Below, in pieces: positions 9,601-17,369 of a stretch of DNA of 64,000 bases. How positions within the stretch are numbered: the stretch's first letter is position 1; every line of letters begins with the position of its first letter. A program made the position numbers and the translations under genes. This DNA is from Symbiodinium natans. Taxonomy: Eukaryota; Sar; Dinophyceae; Suessiales; Symbiodiniaceae. The notes below the pieces were generated by a model that had not been told where the DNA came from, did no database searches, and saw only the letters and a program-made list of their open reading frames with translations. The DNA lies in NCBI GenBank assembly GCA_905221605.1, contig CAJNDS010001446.1, forward strand, positions 439,815 to 503,814, written 5' to 3'.

Positions 9601-11314
9601 AAAGGCCTTGTACGGTTTGGCCGAAAGTCCTGCAGCATGGGTGGAGTGGCGAGACCAACGTCTTCAAGGTATGTCTTGGGTATCAAAGGATGGACAAGCA
9701 ATGAGCTTTCAGAGGTCCAATGCAGACCCAAGTCTGTTCCTTATTATGGCACAAGAGAAGCCGGAAGGTGCAAGCAAGTTGGTAGGGACAATGGGTCTTT
9801 ACGTGGATGATTTTTTGATGGCTGGGACTATGACAGTGCTCCGGGAGGCCTTGGAACAGATTAGGAAGGAGTGGAAAACTTCTGAACCCGAGTTCTGTGG
9901 TCCAGGCTGTGGTGATGGATTCCTGAAGTTTTTGGGTGTCCAAATCTGGTATCGAAATGGCAGCTTCTTTCTCAACCAGGAGGACTTTGTGAGAGATTTG
10001 CTGAACCGAAGAAGGTATCAGATTGATGAAACTGGAAAAGGTAGTAACCTGCCAATGGTGAAAGAAACTCCAGGTGAAGAAGAGGAGGTGGATATTCCTT
10101 CCTTGCGAGCGGCTCAAGGTGCCGTAGGGGAGTTCCTCTGGGTGGCAATCAAAACTCGACCTGATTTGGCTTTCTGCACAAGCCAGTTGTCTTTGTGGTT
10201 GTCTTTGTGGACATCCCGAAGGCCGCGATTTGTGGTTAAAAAGGCTGAGGAGGTTTTCCGATACCTTGCTGCAACTCCAACGTTAGGCTTGACGTTCGGG
10301 GCAATCGCAACATGCGAAAAAGAAAGAAATGAGGTGTTGCGTTATGGACGAGGCGTCAAGGTGGTGGAGTCCTACGCGGATGCTAGCTTTGCAGCAGGTG
10401 AAAACGAAAAGAGTCACTCAGGAGCGGTGGTGGTTTGGGGCGACTGTCCAGTGATGTGGGCAACACAAAGACAATCAACGGTGGCTTTAAGTACGGCTGA
10501 AGCTGAATTACATGCGTCCATAGAGGGAGCAACGATGATTCAGTCGTGCACCCCTATAATTGCCGCTTTAGTTGGAACAGGTGAAGAATCGCTGCAAAAA
10601 GTGCTGTATACAGATTCGGTTTCGACATGCTCAATCATTCAATATCCTGCTGGAAGCTGGAGGACAAGACACCTGAGAATTCGAGCAGCCGGTGTCAGGT
10701 CTCTGGTGGACCGTGGTTATATGGTGATAGCGCATCTTCGCGGTGAGTATATGATCGCTGACCTGTTGACCAAATTGATGAGTGGACAGGTGTATGCAAA
10801 GCAAAAGGCACTTTGGGGTCTCCGACTGTTGGTACAAGGGACTGACTTGAAGAGGGCCTCGCTTGCAATGGCGGTCATGATGGTGGCTGCATCTCTGCAA
10901 GGGATGGCAACTGGTGGAGAAGAAGTGTCAACTGCTGGTTTCTTTTGCTCAGAAGAAGGGGTGTGCAAGGTCGCCAACACATCTACGGTTATGGTTCTGG
11001 CTCAAGGGATTGAAATGCTCGTCAACAATTCAGACCTTGTTGCGTATTTGGTGGCAGCAATTATACTCTGGGAGTTGGCATGGTGCCTCTTTCGGCAGCT
11101 GTGTAAAAGGCTGTGGGTTAAGAAAGTGGTGGTTATTCCTGCGAGTGCCACTTTGTATACAACAGTGGGTGGGAACTGTATGCACGCAAGCAGTGACTGT
11201 GATGTTCTGCGATATTCACAGCCCAGGGCTAAGACGCTTTGTAAGCATTGCCTCAAGGATGGCTGGGTGGTGAATGCTGAGTTCCTTGGTGAGGAACGGG
11301 CCGCTGGAACGTGA
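6590..11314 (+). CDS. pol: Element 1 pol: integrase, 2OG-Fe(II) oxygenase-like domain, reverse transcriptase, RNase H, membrane tail
   Basis: Residues count from 6641 (TTG, probably not a true start). Integrase: zinc-binding DHCLRGHIPFRRDCQIC, then D50 (LDLAGP), D200 (HSDRAGEF) and E223 (NGCAE). D200 to E223 is 23 residues instead of about 35, so part of the core looks deleted. Residues about 520-675 hold an HxD...H...R pattern: HRD at 586-588, H654 in KLHGPMPW and R663 in GNRVSLTGY, the iron and 2-oxoglutarate ligands of 2OG-Fe(II) oxygenases. RT follows with D944 (LDISKAF) and YVDD at 1054-1057, then RNase H with D1247 (YADAS), STAEAE and LYTDS. The C-terminus has a hydrophobic helix at about 1466-1488 and a Cys/His cluster (C1513 to C1537). 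RT and RNase H motifs look intact. Confidence 0.88.
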   Translation, partial: TGSYGVKKEEREGTLRRLTAEERAFRDHCLRGHIPFRRDCQICVSAAGKERRHLRRKHGDAYTLSLDLAGPYKCSKDAHQQKPRHAVIGVYQFPMLDPNVGRPPEKEGDADEVEDQVADEGAGVGEWLGDAVANFEEEDSAPVEPAPVLEAEVLKIQASEKSWKELKDHLTQPVRMINFVMVEPIVDKQQTTVLSAVQRMMVRLQRHGYPVLRIHSDRAGEFVNATTGDPGVPQTNGCAEACVGLFKRGVRSLLKEARLGPAYWALAARHWSMLRWQKAERELGLNPKSLLPFGAQIQVKRRPWELLGPDGTKKGRQWVDRTQPALLLGPCDDLPGGYWVEAQGTAKDPDELVLFPCTTIFSNIKEPPELELEGVVEEQEPSPPEHRLKGKKPALRFADEEGPPLPPPRDPPVRHRLMEKSPASSLRGHVGSLRLLRKRGESPPLEIFEDDMQGLGELEENADVEDNVPGDEYWPTCCSPHENAYLVCKSETAEDGTQLEKEEQKAKSMYERSMYDYVDCEELLEGIVYPKRVNRRGGINNWCTSTRALVLGHYTHGGVCGITKETHRRPWLCRYLASFVRHHNPEAKFSALQISCNAPVSLHRDSHNEKHCCNYVCGFGDYKDGQLWVEDEKVLEEGAEVVEQSYGKKVLPGKLVDIHWNFMSFFPRKLHGPMPWKGNRVSLTGYTPVFMERLSYKDRCYLLQCKFPFPEPQAEEGEKRKWLKMTLKETSLDDLAEEVDYAVFEAHQWALEEHLSIRRLIAEQECCILDEFHGSANESNEEKGSETREWLVKAKRAEEQLSKFLVKAAQVQQMVQENTALEAAEEVEFLQTKTIPTQEAMQELEKWRESLSDEVTSLVKELEVVEPTTQEKLDKLAEEPNAPVIEYVPSLVVFTRKQGTGRRRARICACGNFISSTAATEYEGPRSLSRHSLYAPGLDSTTFRCQVRHAAYMVWIIAGLDISKAFLTAPMNRAQREGRLVVVQPPRAAVKLGLCTKEERWIVRKALYGLAESPAAWVEWRDQRLQGMSWVSKDGQAMSFQRSNADPSLFLIMAQEKPEGASKLVGTMGLYVDDFLMAGTMTVLREALEQIRKEWKTSEPEFCGPGCGDGFLKFLGVQIWYRNGSFFLNQEDFVRDLLNRRRYQIDETGKGSNLPMVKETPGEEEEVDIPSLRAAQGAVGEFLWVAIKTRPDLAFCTSQLSLWLSLWTSRRPRFVVKKAEEVFRYLAATPTLGLTFGAIATCEKERNEVLRYGRGVKVVESYADASFAAGENEKSHSGAVVVWGDCPVMWATQRQSTVALSTAEAELHASIEGATMIQSCTPIIAALVGTGEESLQKVLYTDSVSTCSIIQYPAGSWRTRHLRIRAAGVRSLVDRGYMVIAHLRGEYMIADLLTKLMSGQVYAKQKALWGLRLLVQGTDLKRASLAMAVMMVAASLQGMATGGEEVSTAGFFCSEEGVCKVANTSTVMVLAQGIEMLVNNSDLVAYLVAAIILWELAWCLFRQLCKRLWVKKVVVIPASATLYTTVGGNCMHASSDCDVLRYSQPRAKTLCKHCLKDGWVVNAEFLGEERAAGT
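6608..6614 (+). other. Candidate -1 ribosomal frameshift site A AAA AAG
   Basis: In the zero frame of the second ORF the codons are TTA AAA AAG. The heptamer A AAA AAG therefore lies exactly in the X XXY YYZ arrangement needed for tandem -1 slippage. It sits inside the overlap: the -1 frame is open from 6590 and the zero-frame stop is TGA 6642-6644. This would fuse the methyltransferase-containing frame to integrase-RT. A downstream pseudoknot was not demonstrated. Confidence 0.55.
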
Positions 11315-11550
11315 ATTTTTTCAAGTGCAAGGTGAAGAAACCCTCAATGGTAAGGGATTCGGCCAATGAGCTGAAGGTTCGTCCTGGATGACGTAAAACC
11401 ATAATGTGCATTTCAAGCAGCTGGCTGCTGCCTAAATGGCGGTTTTTGGCCAAAGATCTGCACCTCCAATGTGTCCTAGGAAATCCTAGGACAGGGGGAG
11501 TGCGGAGCTGCAGCTGGTATTGTAGAAAGGAGTTAGTGTTGGGAGTTGAA

Positions 11551-11723
11551 AGGGTCAATGTACCCGGAAATTCTTTTGGCTCAAGAAACCTGGGCAATGC
11601 GCCCTACAGAAAAGGTGTGTTTGGTTGTGCTTTGGGTTTTGTCTTTGGTTGTTCCAGGGGAATCAAGGGTTTCTGTTGGGGTTGACTGTTTTGTTCCTTG
11701 TCCTCCTTCGGTTGCCCCCCGTA
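11551..11723 (+). repeat. 3' LTR of element 1
   Basis: Copy of 1896-2068 with one substitution. It is preceded by the purine-rich run GGGAGTTGAAAGGG, a plausible polypurine tract, which makes the exact left edge ambiguous by a few bases. The 230 bases between the pol stop and the LTR hold no other ORF. Confidence 0.9.
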
Positions 11724-11792
11724 CCCTAAACCCTAAACCCTAAACCCTAAACCCTAAACCCTAAACCCTAAACCCTAAACCCTAAACCCTAA
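11724..11792. repeat. CCCTAAA array directly after element 1
   Basis: About nine perfect CCCTAAA units follow the LTR without a gap, so the element inserted in or at the edge of a telomere-like array. A short TTTAGGG array of opposite orientation lies at 11908-11940, after the next island. Confidence 0.9.
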
Positions 11793-11800
11793 GTTTCAAG

Positions 11801-11905
11801 CCCTGAAGCCTGCCCAGTTGTCGGAGCTCCACCAAAAGTACCGGAAGAATAAGTGGAAGCCGCTGGGCCACCGTTCTTGTTCAGAGGTTGCCGGGAAAAG
11901 CAGGG
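11801..11905 (+). CDS. Exon-like island, lysine-rich
   Basis: A unique island between a CCCTAAA array and a TTTAGGG array reads LKPAQLSELHQKYRKNKW and on to SEVAGKSR in one frame, with protein-like composition. A GT lies at GTTCTT near 11874. The acceptor does not clearly obey the AG|G rule (it would be AAG before CC), so the boundaries are unsettled. Possibly an exon of the same gene as 371-1218. Confidence 0.3.
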
Positions 11906-11954
11906 TTTGGGGTTTAGGGTTTAGGGTTTAGGGTTTAGGGGTAATTGAACCCTA

Positions 11955-12048
11955 CGGTCCTTTTTGGGAAGGCGGGCCCTATTTTTCAGGGTACCCAAGA
12001 AGGGACCCTAATTTAGAGAACTCACCACATGGACCCTTAGCTACCTCT
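11955..12048. repeat. Dispersed repeat containing GGTACCCAAGAAGGGACC
   Basis: The segment with TTTTTCAGGGTACCCAAGAAGGGACC and GAGAACTCACCACATGG recurs in diverged form at about 35560-35660 and 54070-54180, and partly at 550-590. It looks like an old dispersed element with internal dyad symmetry. No coding potential. Confidence 0.5.
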
Positions 12049-12153
12049 TTGCTTAAGAAACCCCCAAAAAATGACACATATTCCTCCTTATTAAGGGTAA
12101 TATATGGATGATCATTGTTGTTTAATCTTTTGGGGTTCTTGAGCGAATAGTAG
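12049..12153. mobile_element. MITE-like palindromic element, family D
   Basis: It begins TTGCTTAAGAAACCCCC and ends GGGGTTCTTGAGCGAA, which are inverted repeats. A second copy lies at 20864-20978. It is non-coding and about 105 bases long. A partial family A element follows directly (TACTTGGAGGTTCATGG near 12156). Confidence 0.6.
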
Positions 12154-12944
12154 CTACTTGGAGGTTCATGGTACTTACTAAGCAAATAGTAATTGCACTT
12201 ATAACCCAACTCTAACCATATTGCTGTAATTTCGAGGCTGATAAGCGGGTTCTAAATACAGTTCTAACTGGTGATTGCGTACCACGAACATACAAGTAAG
12301 GCTCCTCACAAAGTAGCTTTTTGGTTTACATACTTCACCGACAGTTCCCACATCTCCGAGACCCTGGCGTGGCTAAGGGGTTTAGGGTTTAGGGTTTAGG
12401 GTTTAGGGTTTCAGGGTTTCAGGGTGGGCAGGGGTTTGATCAACAACTGGTGTCCATCTTTTGATTTCGGGCTTAGGGCCTTAGAGCCCAAGATTTCGGG
12501 GTCTGGGATGTTGGGGTTCATCCCCTAAACCCTAAACCCTAAACCCTAAACCCTAAACCCTAAACCCTAAACCCTGAACCCTGAACCCTGAACCCTGAAC
12601 CCTACACCCTAAGGGCTACTTTAAGGCCAGAGTGTCGGAGCTGGGCAGATGTGCACCGCGTGCTCCATGGGTGCAACTTGCCAGGAAGTCCAGCTTCACC
12701 GAAGACTAGACAGTCGTGGCGCAGCTGCATCTACTACATCCCCCTTGGGAATTAGTTTGTTTTTTTTTCAAACCCAAGAGGAAAATCATATTATATATTT
12801 TCAGGTTCTAGGGGGAGCATAGTCTAAACCCTCGACACAAGTCCCCGAGAAGGAGTAAGACCAATGCATGTTCGCTGGGGTCGAGGGCTTGAGTGTGGCG
12901 TGTGGGATGATTGCGCGGATGTAAGAAGGAGGGAGCGCCTGCAC
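12154..12944. other. Non-coding stretch with short telomere-like arrays
   Basis: It holds a partial family A palindrome (12154-12215), TTTAGGG units at 12376-12415 and a CCCTAAA array at 12522-12605. An island at 12620-12740 has several open frames (one reads RSWADVHRVLHGCNLPGS) but no convincing splice borders. Nothing else is recognisable. Confidence 0.5.
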
Positions 12945-13057
12945 TCTTTGTGGTGCTTTACTGTAACTTTACATCTTTAGCCTTTTTGGGTATATTGGGT
13001 TTCTTAAGAAGGCAGCTAAAATTCAAATTTATAGCTGCCCTGCTCAGAGCAGCCAAG
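12945..13057. repeat. Dispersed repeat E, copy 1
   Basis: The segment CTTTGTGGTGCTTTACTGTA, then TTTTTGGGTATATTGGG, then TTTATAGCTGCCCT is repeated with substitutions at 26092-26203. It is AT-rich relative to the surroundings and has no ORF. Likely an old interspersed element. Confidence 0.7.
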
Positions 13058-13670
13058 CAATGATGCCACTCATGCACTAGTCTACATGCTGTACTCAGCC
13101 ATCAGCCAATGGTGTAGGGTTTTCCATCGTCTGAAGCCGTGTCGGCGGGTTGAAGTTGAAGTATAAAGCAGCAGGTTGGTTCGTGTCCAGTGCATGCTTC
13201 AACCCCCGCCCCTACCCTCACCCGCAAAAGAAGCTCTGACACGCCCTTCACAAGAACCTCTCATCTCCTCTTCTGTAGGCCCTGCGCAAACCCTAAAGCC
13301 CTAAAACCTACAACTCCAATTAAGCCCGGAAACTTCAACATCCAAAGTCCTAAAACCCTACAACTCCAATTAAACCGCCCGGAACATCTAAGATCCTAAA
13401 ACCCTACAACTCTAATTAAACCCTGAACCTGGAACATCTAAGATCCTAAAACCCTATGGCCCACTTGGCCTTTTCAGGGGCGCGGGTTTGGTGGATTCTC
13501 GGCGCCTGAGGGATCCGGCCTCGTAGGGCAGTGCCATGCGGGTAATTGGGGTTCGAGGTTTAGTGTTTATGGGGTCTAGGGTTTTAGGGGTTTAGGGTGA
13601 AGGGTTTGGGGTTGAGGGTTTACTGTAGGGGTCGAGGGTTTGGGGTTTAGGTTTGGGGTTGAGTTTAGGG
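13058..13670. other. No recognised gene
   Basis: A roughly 40-base tandem unit containing CCTAAAACCCTACAACTCCA occurs about three times between 13290 and 13455. The rest is degenerate TTTAGGG-like sequence (13555-13670). A 69-codon + strand ORF at 13190-13399 overlaps the tandem repeat and has no family resemblance. Confidence 0.5.
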
Positions 13671-13798
13671 GTAGTTGGAGGTTCATGGGTAGTTATAAAG
13701 TGGGGGTTATAAGTAGGGTAACTACAGTTAAAACTGGCTATAACCTTATATAGGGTGCCCATAACCCTGCTTATAACTACCCATGAGCCTTCAAGTAG
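13671..13798. mobile_element. MITE-like palindromic element, family A, best copy
   Basis: Inverted terminal repeats: GTAGTTGGAGGTTCATGGG with AGTTATAA on the left, and TTATAACTACCCATGAGCC with TTCAAGTAG on the right. Related copies lie at 22032-22115, 26257-26365, 27997-28102 and 32645-32748, with fragments near 12156, 26990-27030 and 27932. Non-coding, about 105-130 bases, the size and form of a MITE. Confidence 0.75.
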
Positions 13799-13850
13799 CG
13801 GGCTTGCACATCACCTGGGGTTGGGCTTTCCGGTTCTATCAGAGCCTGAA

Positions 13851-13946
13851 CGCTAAACCCTAAACCCTAAACCCTAAACCCTAAACCCTAAACCCTAAAC
13901 CCTAAACCCGAAACCCTAAACCCTAAACCCTAAACCCTAAACCCTA
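13851..13946. repeat. CCCTAAA array
   Basis: About thirteen CCCTAAA units with one CCCGAAA variant. Interstitial. Confidence 0.9.
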
Positions 13947-14046
13947 GGCCTTTTCCGGTTTCAAAGGGCCCTCTAAGCTTTGGATCGTCCCCCCTATGGC
14001 TGGGGAGCCTTGGTTTGCTGTGGGTTGTAAGCTGTTAGAATGAGAT

Positions 14047-14120
14047 GCTTGGGTGGTTTTAGAAGTTCATCCCTGGCGAGGTGCAAGCAAGGCCGATAAG
14101 AATTTAGGTACTGGTTGGGC
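14047..14120 (+). CDS. Exon-like island
   Basis: After TGGCGAG the sequence GTGCAAGC opens a frame (phase 1) reading ASKADKNLGTGWADLQ and then meets GCGGTC, a possible GC donor. This fits the local AG|G rule. It is short and no family is recognised. Confidence 0.3.
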
Positions 14121-14204
14121 TGATCTCCAGGCGGTCAGGCGATGCAGAGTTTGGGGGTTGGGGGGTTTAACCCTTAACCTTAAACCCCTAAACCCCAGAC
14201 CCTG

Positions 14205-14548
14205 GTTTAGAGCGGATTCCGGGTCCTGATGCCATCCGATGGCTTCGGCAATGTCCATTGTGCACTGGCCTGCGACTGACAGCCTGCGCTTGCGGGTACG
14301 CGTGCTTGTGCCTCCAAAAGCACATTGAGCACGTGCTAGAAGATGCTAGGGGCATGCAACTTACAACCCTAGACCCTAAACGCACGCTGCTTTCTTGCAT
14401 GGGTCCCCATGCCTTTCCGGCTCTAGGTTCTGCATAAGTACTCAGTGGAGCTTCCTGACATGCAAGGAGTGTAAGCGACACCTATCCCATCCGCTGGTCT
14501 CAAGAGGTGCGGCCTTTCTGCCGCACACCGAAACTTCTTGCTGCAAAG
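14205..14548 (+). CDS. Two cysteine-rich exon-like islands
   Basis: The first island (about 14210-14340) reads DAIRWLRQCPLC and then TACACGYACLCLQKHIEHV, ending at a possible GC donor (GCTAGA). The second (14427-14548) starts after CTCTAG with G, reads FCISTQWSFLTCKECKRHL and on to TSCCKG, and ends before GCCAAA. The phase 2 join between them works. The paired cysteines suggest a zinc-binding fold, but the spacing matches no family I know. A 97-codon minus-strand ORF covers the same DNA, so strand is not proven. Confidence 0.35.
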
Positions 14549-14806
14549 GCCAAAAAGAGGGGGGAAGCGTGCGTTTAGGGTTTAGGGTTTCGGGTTTAGG
14601 GTTTCGGGTTTAGGGTTTAGGGTTTAGGGTTTAGGGTTTAGGGTTTAGGGTGAAGCCGCATGGAATGCGACAGCAGATGGGTTGTTGGATTCCATCTCTT
14701 GGAGTCATCATACACCAGATTTTTCCAGGGGGGTCCTTTTCCGGGTGTCCTCGGTTCCTTATAAAAGCTACCGAATGCTTAAACGGGGGGCCTTTGGTAT
14801 TCCTAG

Positions 14807-14946
14807 GTTATCGGGCACCCCCGACCAAGCCTGAGACCAGAGACGCCCTCAGCCCTGCCAGAAGCCCCGCAGAGAACCTACCGACATCCCTCGGCCGTAA
14901 ACCCTGAGGCCTTGTGGAACCCTCAGCTTGGGATGTCCCCTTCTAC
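14807..14946 (+). CDS. Exon-like islands, Pro/Ala-rich then LVEPSAWDVPFY
   Basis: From 14807 (after CCTAG) the frame reads YRAPPTKPETRDALSPARSP and on, up to a GTAAAC donor at 14897, in phase with the preceding cysteine-rich island. From 14909 (after CTGAG) a second stretch reads LVEPSAWDVPFY up to a GA donor. The two cannot both be exons with only 12 bases between them, and an in-frame TGA separates them, so at least one call is wrong. Confidence 0.3.
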
Positions 14947-15020
14947 GAACAGGGTTTAGGGTTTAGGGTTTGGGCGGGTTTAGGGTTTAGTGTTTGGGGT
15001 TTAGGGTTTAGGGGTTTAAG

Positions 15021-15095
15021 AGTCCTTCATAGGGATTATAGTACCCCCCTATTTTGACACTTTTTAAGGACTGTTAGGACTTGGGGGAGCATCCC
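15021..15095. mobile_element. MITE-like palindromic element, family B
   Basis: AGTCCTTCATAGGGATTATA, then GTACCCCCC, then AAGGACTGTTAGGAC and GGGGGAGCATCCC: most of a palindrome whose best copy is at 59075-59172. The left end (GGGATG) is missing here. Confidence 0.65.
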
Positions 15096-15349
15096 AAGCC
15101 TCAGCCCTAAAAGCCAAAAAAAGCCTCAAAGCCCTGAGACCCCAAAAGCCCTACTATCGGGGTCGGAAGAATTACTGATAGTATTCCTTTTCATGGTCCC
15201 TTCATAATTATACGATAAGAACCCCCAAGTTTTTAGGCCCCGAAACCCTAAGCCCTACACCCAACACGCAGAACCCTAAACCCCAAACTCTAAACCCTAT
15301 CAACCCTTAATCAGGCCCTTATATTTCACCCTTCCAGCCTCACCCCGAG

Positions 15350-15413
15350 GCCGTGGCTGTGCGCCAGCAGCGAGACCAAGGCGTTCGACGGCGGGAGGCT
15401 GGGAGCTTTGATG
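15350..15413 (+). CDS. Exon-like island
   Basis: Starts after CCCGAG with G and ends at ATG before GTTTAGGG, where the telomere-like array supplies the GT. The GC-rich-third-position frame reads PWLCASSETKAFDGGRLGALM. A second open frame (AVAVRQQRDQGVRRREAGSF) is coiled-coil-like, so the frame is not settled. Confidence 0.4.
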
Positions 15414-15510
15414 GTTTAGGGTTTGGGGTTTTTAGGGTTTAGGGTTTAGGGTTTAGGGTTTAGGGTTTAGGGTTTAGGGTTTAGGGTTCCAAAACCCCAA
15501 ACCCTAAACC
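15414..15510. repeat. Inverted dimer of telomere-like repeats
   Basis: A TTTAGGG array (15414-15488) is followed at once by CCCCAAACCCTAAACCC, so the two halves could pair as a hairpin. Confidence 0.7.
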
Positions 15511-15519
15511 CTACACAAG

Positions 15520-15587
15520 GTAGCGTGCCTGGCAACTCCGCCCGCGAAGCTGACTTGGTGGAGGTTGAGGTGTTCCCCCTCTGCAAG
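15520..15587 (+). CDS. Exon-like island
   Basis: Starts after ACAAG with G. In phase 1 it reads SVPGNSAREADLVEVEVFPL and CK, then a GC donor (GCTTCC). Third positions are GC-rich in this frame. No family recognised. Confidence 0.35.
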
Positions 15588-15644
15588 GCTTCCACTCTTG
15601 GCTCCTTTACTTCCCCATGTGTGAGGGGAAGGCGTGGCTGCTCA

Positions 15645-15745
15645 TTGCGGTTTAGGGTTTAGGTTTTAGGGTTTAGGTTTTAGGTTTTAGGGTTTAGGTT
15701 TTAGGGTTTAGGGTTTAGGTTTTAGGGTTTAGGGTTTAGGGTGTA
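15645..15745. repeat. TTTAGGG/TTTTAGG array
   Basis: Short TTTAGGG units mixed with TTTTAGG units, ended by GGGTGTAGGGGCATGGCTACTGGGCTAC, part of the family C palindrome end. Confidence 0.7.
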
Positions 15746-15929
15746 GGGGCATGGCTACTGGGCTACTTGGGCCCGTAAACTCTCAAGCGCCTGCCCAGAT
15801 ATGAAAGCAGCGCTGGAAGGTGGAGGGATGTTTTTTTAAGGGCTTCGTGCGCTAAGAGTCTGACCACGTAGCGGCCTCAAAAGGGGGGGGCCCCCCGGAG
15901 CATGAAAGCGCTCCCAAAGCCCCAAACGC

Positions 15930-16330
15930 CGCCCTAAACCTAAACCCTAAGCCCTAATTAAACTCTAAATCCTAAACCCTAAACCCCAAACCCCAAACCC
16001 CAAACCTAAACCCTAAACCCTATAAACCCTATAAACCCTATAAACCCTATAAACCCTATAAACCCTATAAACCCTATAAACCCTATAAACCCTATAAACC
16101 CTATAAACCCTATAAGCCCTCAACTATAGATGACCCTAAACCCTAAACCCCTAAACCCCTAACCCTAAACCCTAAACCCTAAACCCTAAACCCCTAAACC
16201 CTAAACCCTAAACCCTAAACCCTAAAACCTAAACCCTAAACCCTAAACCCTAAACCCTAAACCCTAAACCCATAACCCATAACCCATAACCCATAAACCC
16301 TAAACCCTAAACCCTAAACCCTAGAATCCC
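15930..16330. repeat. Telomere-like block with a homogeneous CCCTATAAA sub-array
   Basis: CCCTAAA units surround a run of about eleven CCCTATAAA units (16012-16112) and four CCCATAA units (16268-16300). The variants are clustered, not scattered, which points to local amplification of single mutant units. Confidence 0.85.
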
Positions 16331-16365
16331 CAAACCCTAAACCCTAAATCCCAAACCCGAAGCAG

Positions 16366-16430
16366 GTCCAGCTTCCCGAGCTCAATAGAAACGTGGCCAG
16401 TCGGGAGGCGGCCCCGGGGGTTAACAAAAG
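16366..16430 (+). CDS. Exon-like island
   Basis: After CGAAGCAG the frame reads VQLPELNRNVASREAAPGVN and K, ending before GTTTAGGG. AG|G acceptor and GT donor fit. No family recognised. Confidence 0.4.
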
Positions 16431-16800
16431 GTTTAGGGTTCAGGGCTTAGGGTTAGGGTTTAGGGTTTAGGGTTGAGGGTTTAGGGTTTAGGGTTTAGGG
16501 TCTAGGGTCTAGGGTCTAGGGTCTAGGGTCTAGGGTCTAGGGTCTAGGGTCTAGGGTTAGGGTTTAGGGCAGGCATTGCTCGGTGTTGTTCCAAACTCGG
16601 GTTTAGGGTTTGGATTTTCGGGTTTGGGGTTCAGTGTTTGGGGTCTAGGGTTCTGGGGTTTTGGGGTTTTTGGGTTTTTGGGTTTTGGGGTTTTCGGGTG
16701 TAGAGTTTTGGGGTTTAGGGTTTCGGGTTTGGGGTTTGGAGTTTAGTAAGCGTTTAGGATTTGGGTAGGGGTTTTTAGGGTTTAAGGTTTTGCGTTTTGA
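16431..16800. repeat. TTTAGGG block with a GGGTCTA sub-array
   Basis: TTTAGGG-like units enclose about eight perfect GGGTCTA units (16498-16555), another locally homogenised variant. A 30-base island at 16571-16600 after GGCAG could be a microexon. The rest is degenerate TTTGGGG/TTTCGGG. Confidence 0.75.
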
Positions 16801-16819
16801 GTTTGTAGGGTCGAGGACA

Positions 16820-17230
16820 TTGGGCGTTGTTCCTGCTCAGAAGGTCATTCTTCTTGGCGAGTACGTAGGGAGATTCCTGTGGACTACCTCCTCCTCTCTC
16901 TTCCGAACCTCCAAACCCCTAAGCCCATTTCTTTTCTAAAGAAGGCTTGTGTCCCGACAGAAACCTTAAACCTTAACCCCCCCCCCCAAGCCGAACCTTA
17001 AGCCCCCAAACCACCTCGCCCTAAACCCCCCTGCGCCCCTTCTTGCACCCCGTCGCGGCAAGGGCTTCTGGAGACTGCGGCGCAGAGCCCCCGAAGCCGA
17101 ACCCGACCTGCAAAACCCCCAGGCCCCCCCCCAGGCGACAAACGAGGAGGGTGGCCCTCTCAAGCCCACTATCACCAAAAGCCCTGAACGGCTCAAGCCT
17201 GGAACCCCCCCTAAACCCCTGATGACATCC
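16820..17230 (+). CDS. Exon-like islands, one starting KVILLGEYVG
   Basis: After GCTCAG the frame reads KVILLGEYVGRFLWTTSSSL and stays open to about 16944. A GT directly after GAGTAC could end the exon at KVILLGEY. The beginning looks vaguely like the strand before a small-GTPase P-loop, but GK[ST] is absent. At about 17062-17215, after GGCAAG, a frame reads GFWRLRRRAPEAEPDLQNPQ and continues Pro-rich. Neither border is firm. Confidence 0.25.
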
Positions 17231-17308
17231 GAACCCTAAATTCTAAACGCTCAACCCTAAACCCTATTTCCCCTAAAACCCTAAAATCGCGGAAGCCCGA
17301 GCACGAAG

Positions 17309-17359
17309 GCAGCCGCGCCGGCGCAGCGGGCGCCCACTGCCGAGAAACTTGGATTGCAG
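17309..17359 (+). CDS. Exon-like island
   Basis: Starts after CACGAAG with G and reads AAAPAQRAPTAEKLGLQ in phase 0, ending before GTTTTGGGG. AG|G acceptor and GT donor fit. Low complexity, no family recognised. Confidence 0.4.
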
Positions 17360-17369
17360 GTTTTGGGGT

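Larger units (their letters stand above)
1896..11723 (+). mobile_element. Ty1/copia LTR retrotransposon, element 1
   Basis: A complete LTR retrotransposon of about 9.8 kb. It has two LTRs of about 173 bases differing at one position (C at 2043, T at 11698), a primer-binding site directly after the 5' LTR, and three long overlapping frames. Integrase precedes reverse transcriptase, which is the Ty1/copia order. The near-identical LTRs and long open frames suggest recent insertion. The flanks are telomere-like repeat: the five bases before the left LTR (ACCTA) and after the right LTR (CCCTA) match at four of five, so a target duplication is likely but not clean. The exact LTR edges are uncertain by a few bases. 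Two features argue against full autonomy today: the short integrase D-E spacing and the unexplained first frame junction. Confidence 0.92.

Noticed and set aside
14897-14908. In-frame TGA read as selenocysteine between two exon-like stretches
   Set aside because: A chance frame coincidence next to AAACCCTGAG repeat sequence is simpler. No selenoprotein motif or SECIS was seen.
16820-16950. Small GTPase exon (KVILLGEYVG)
   Set aside because: The P-loop GK[ST] and the other G motifs are absent, so the likeness is too slight to name.
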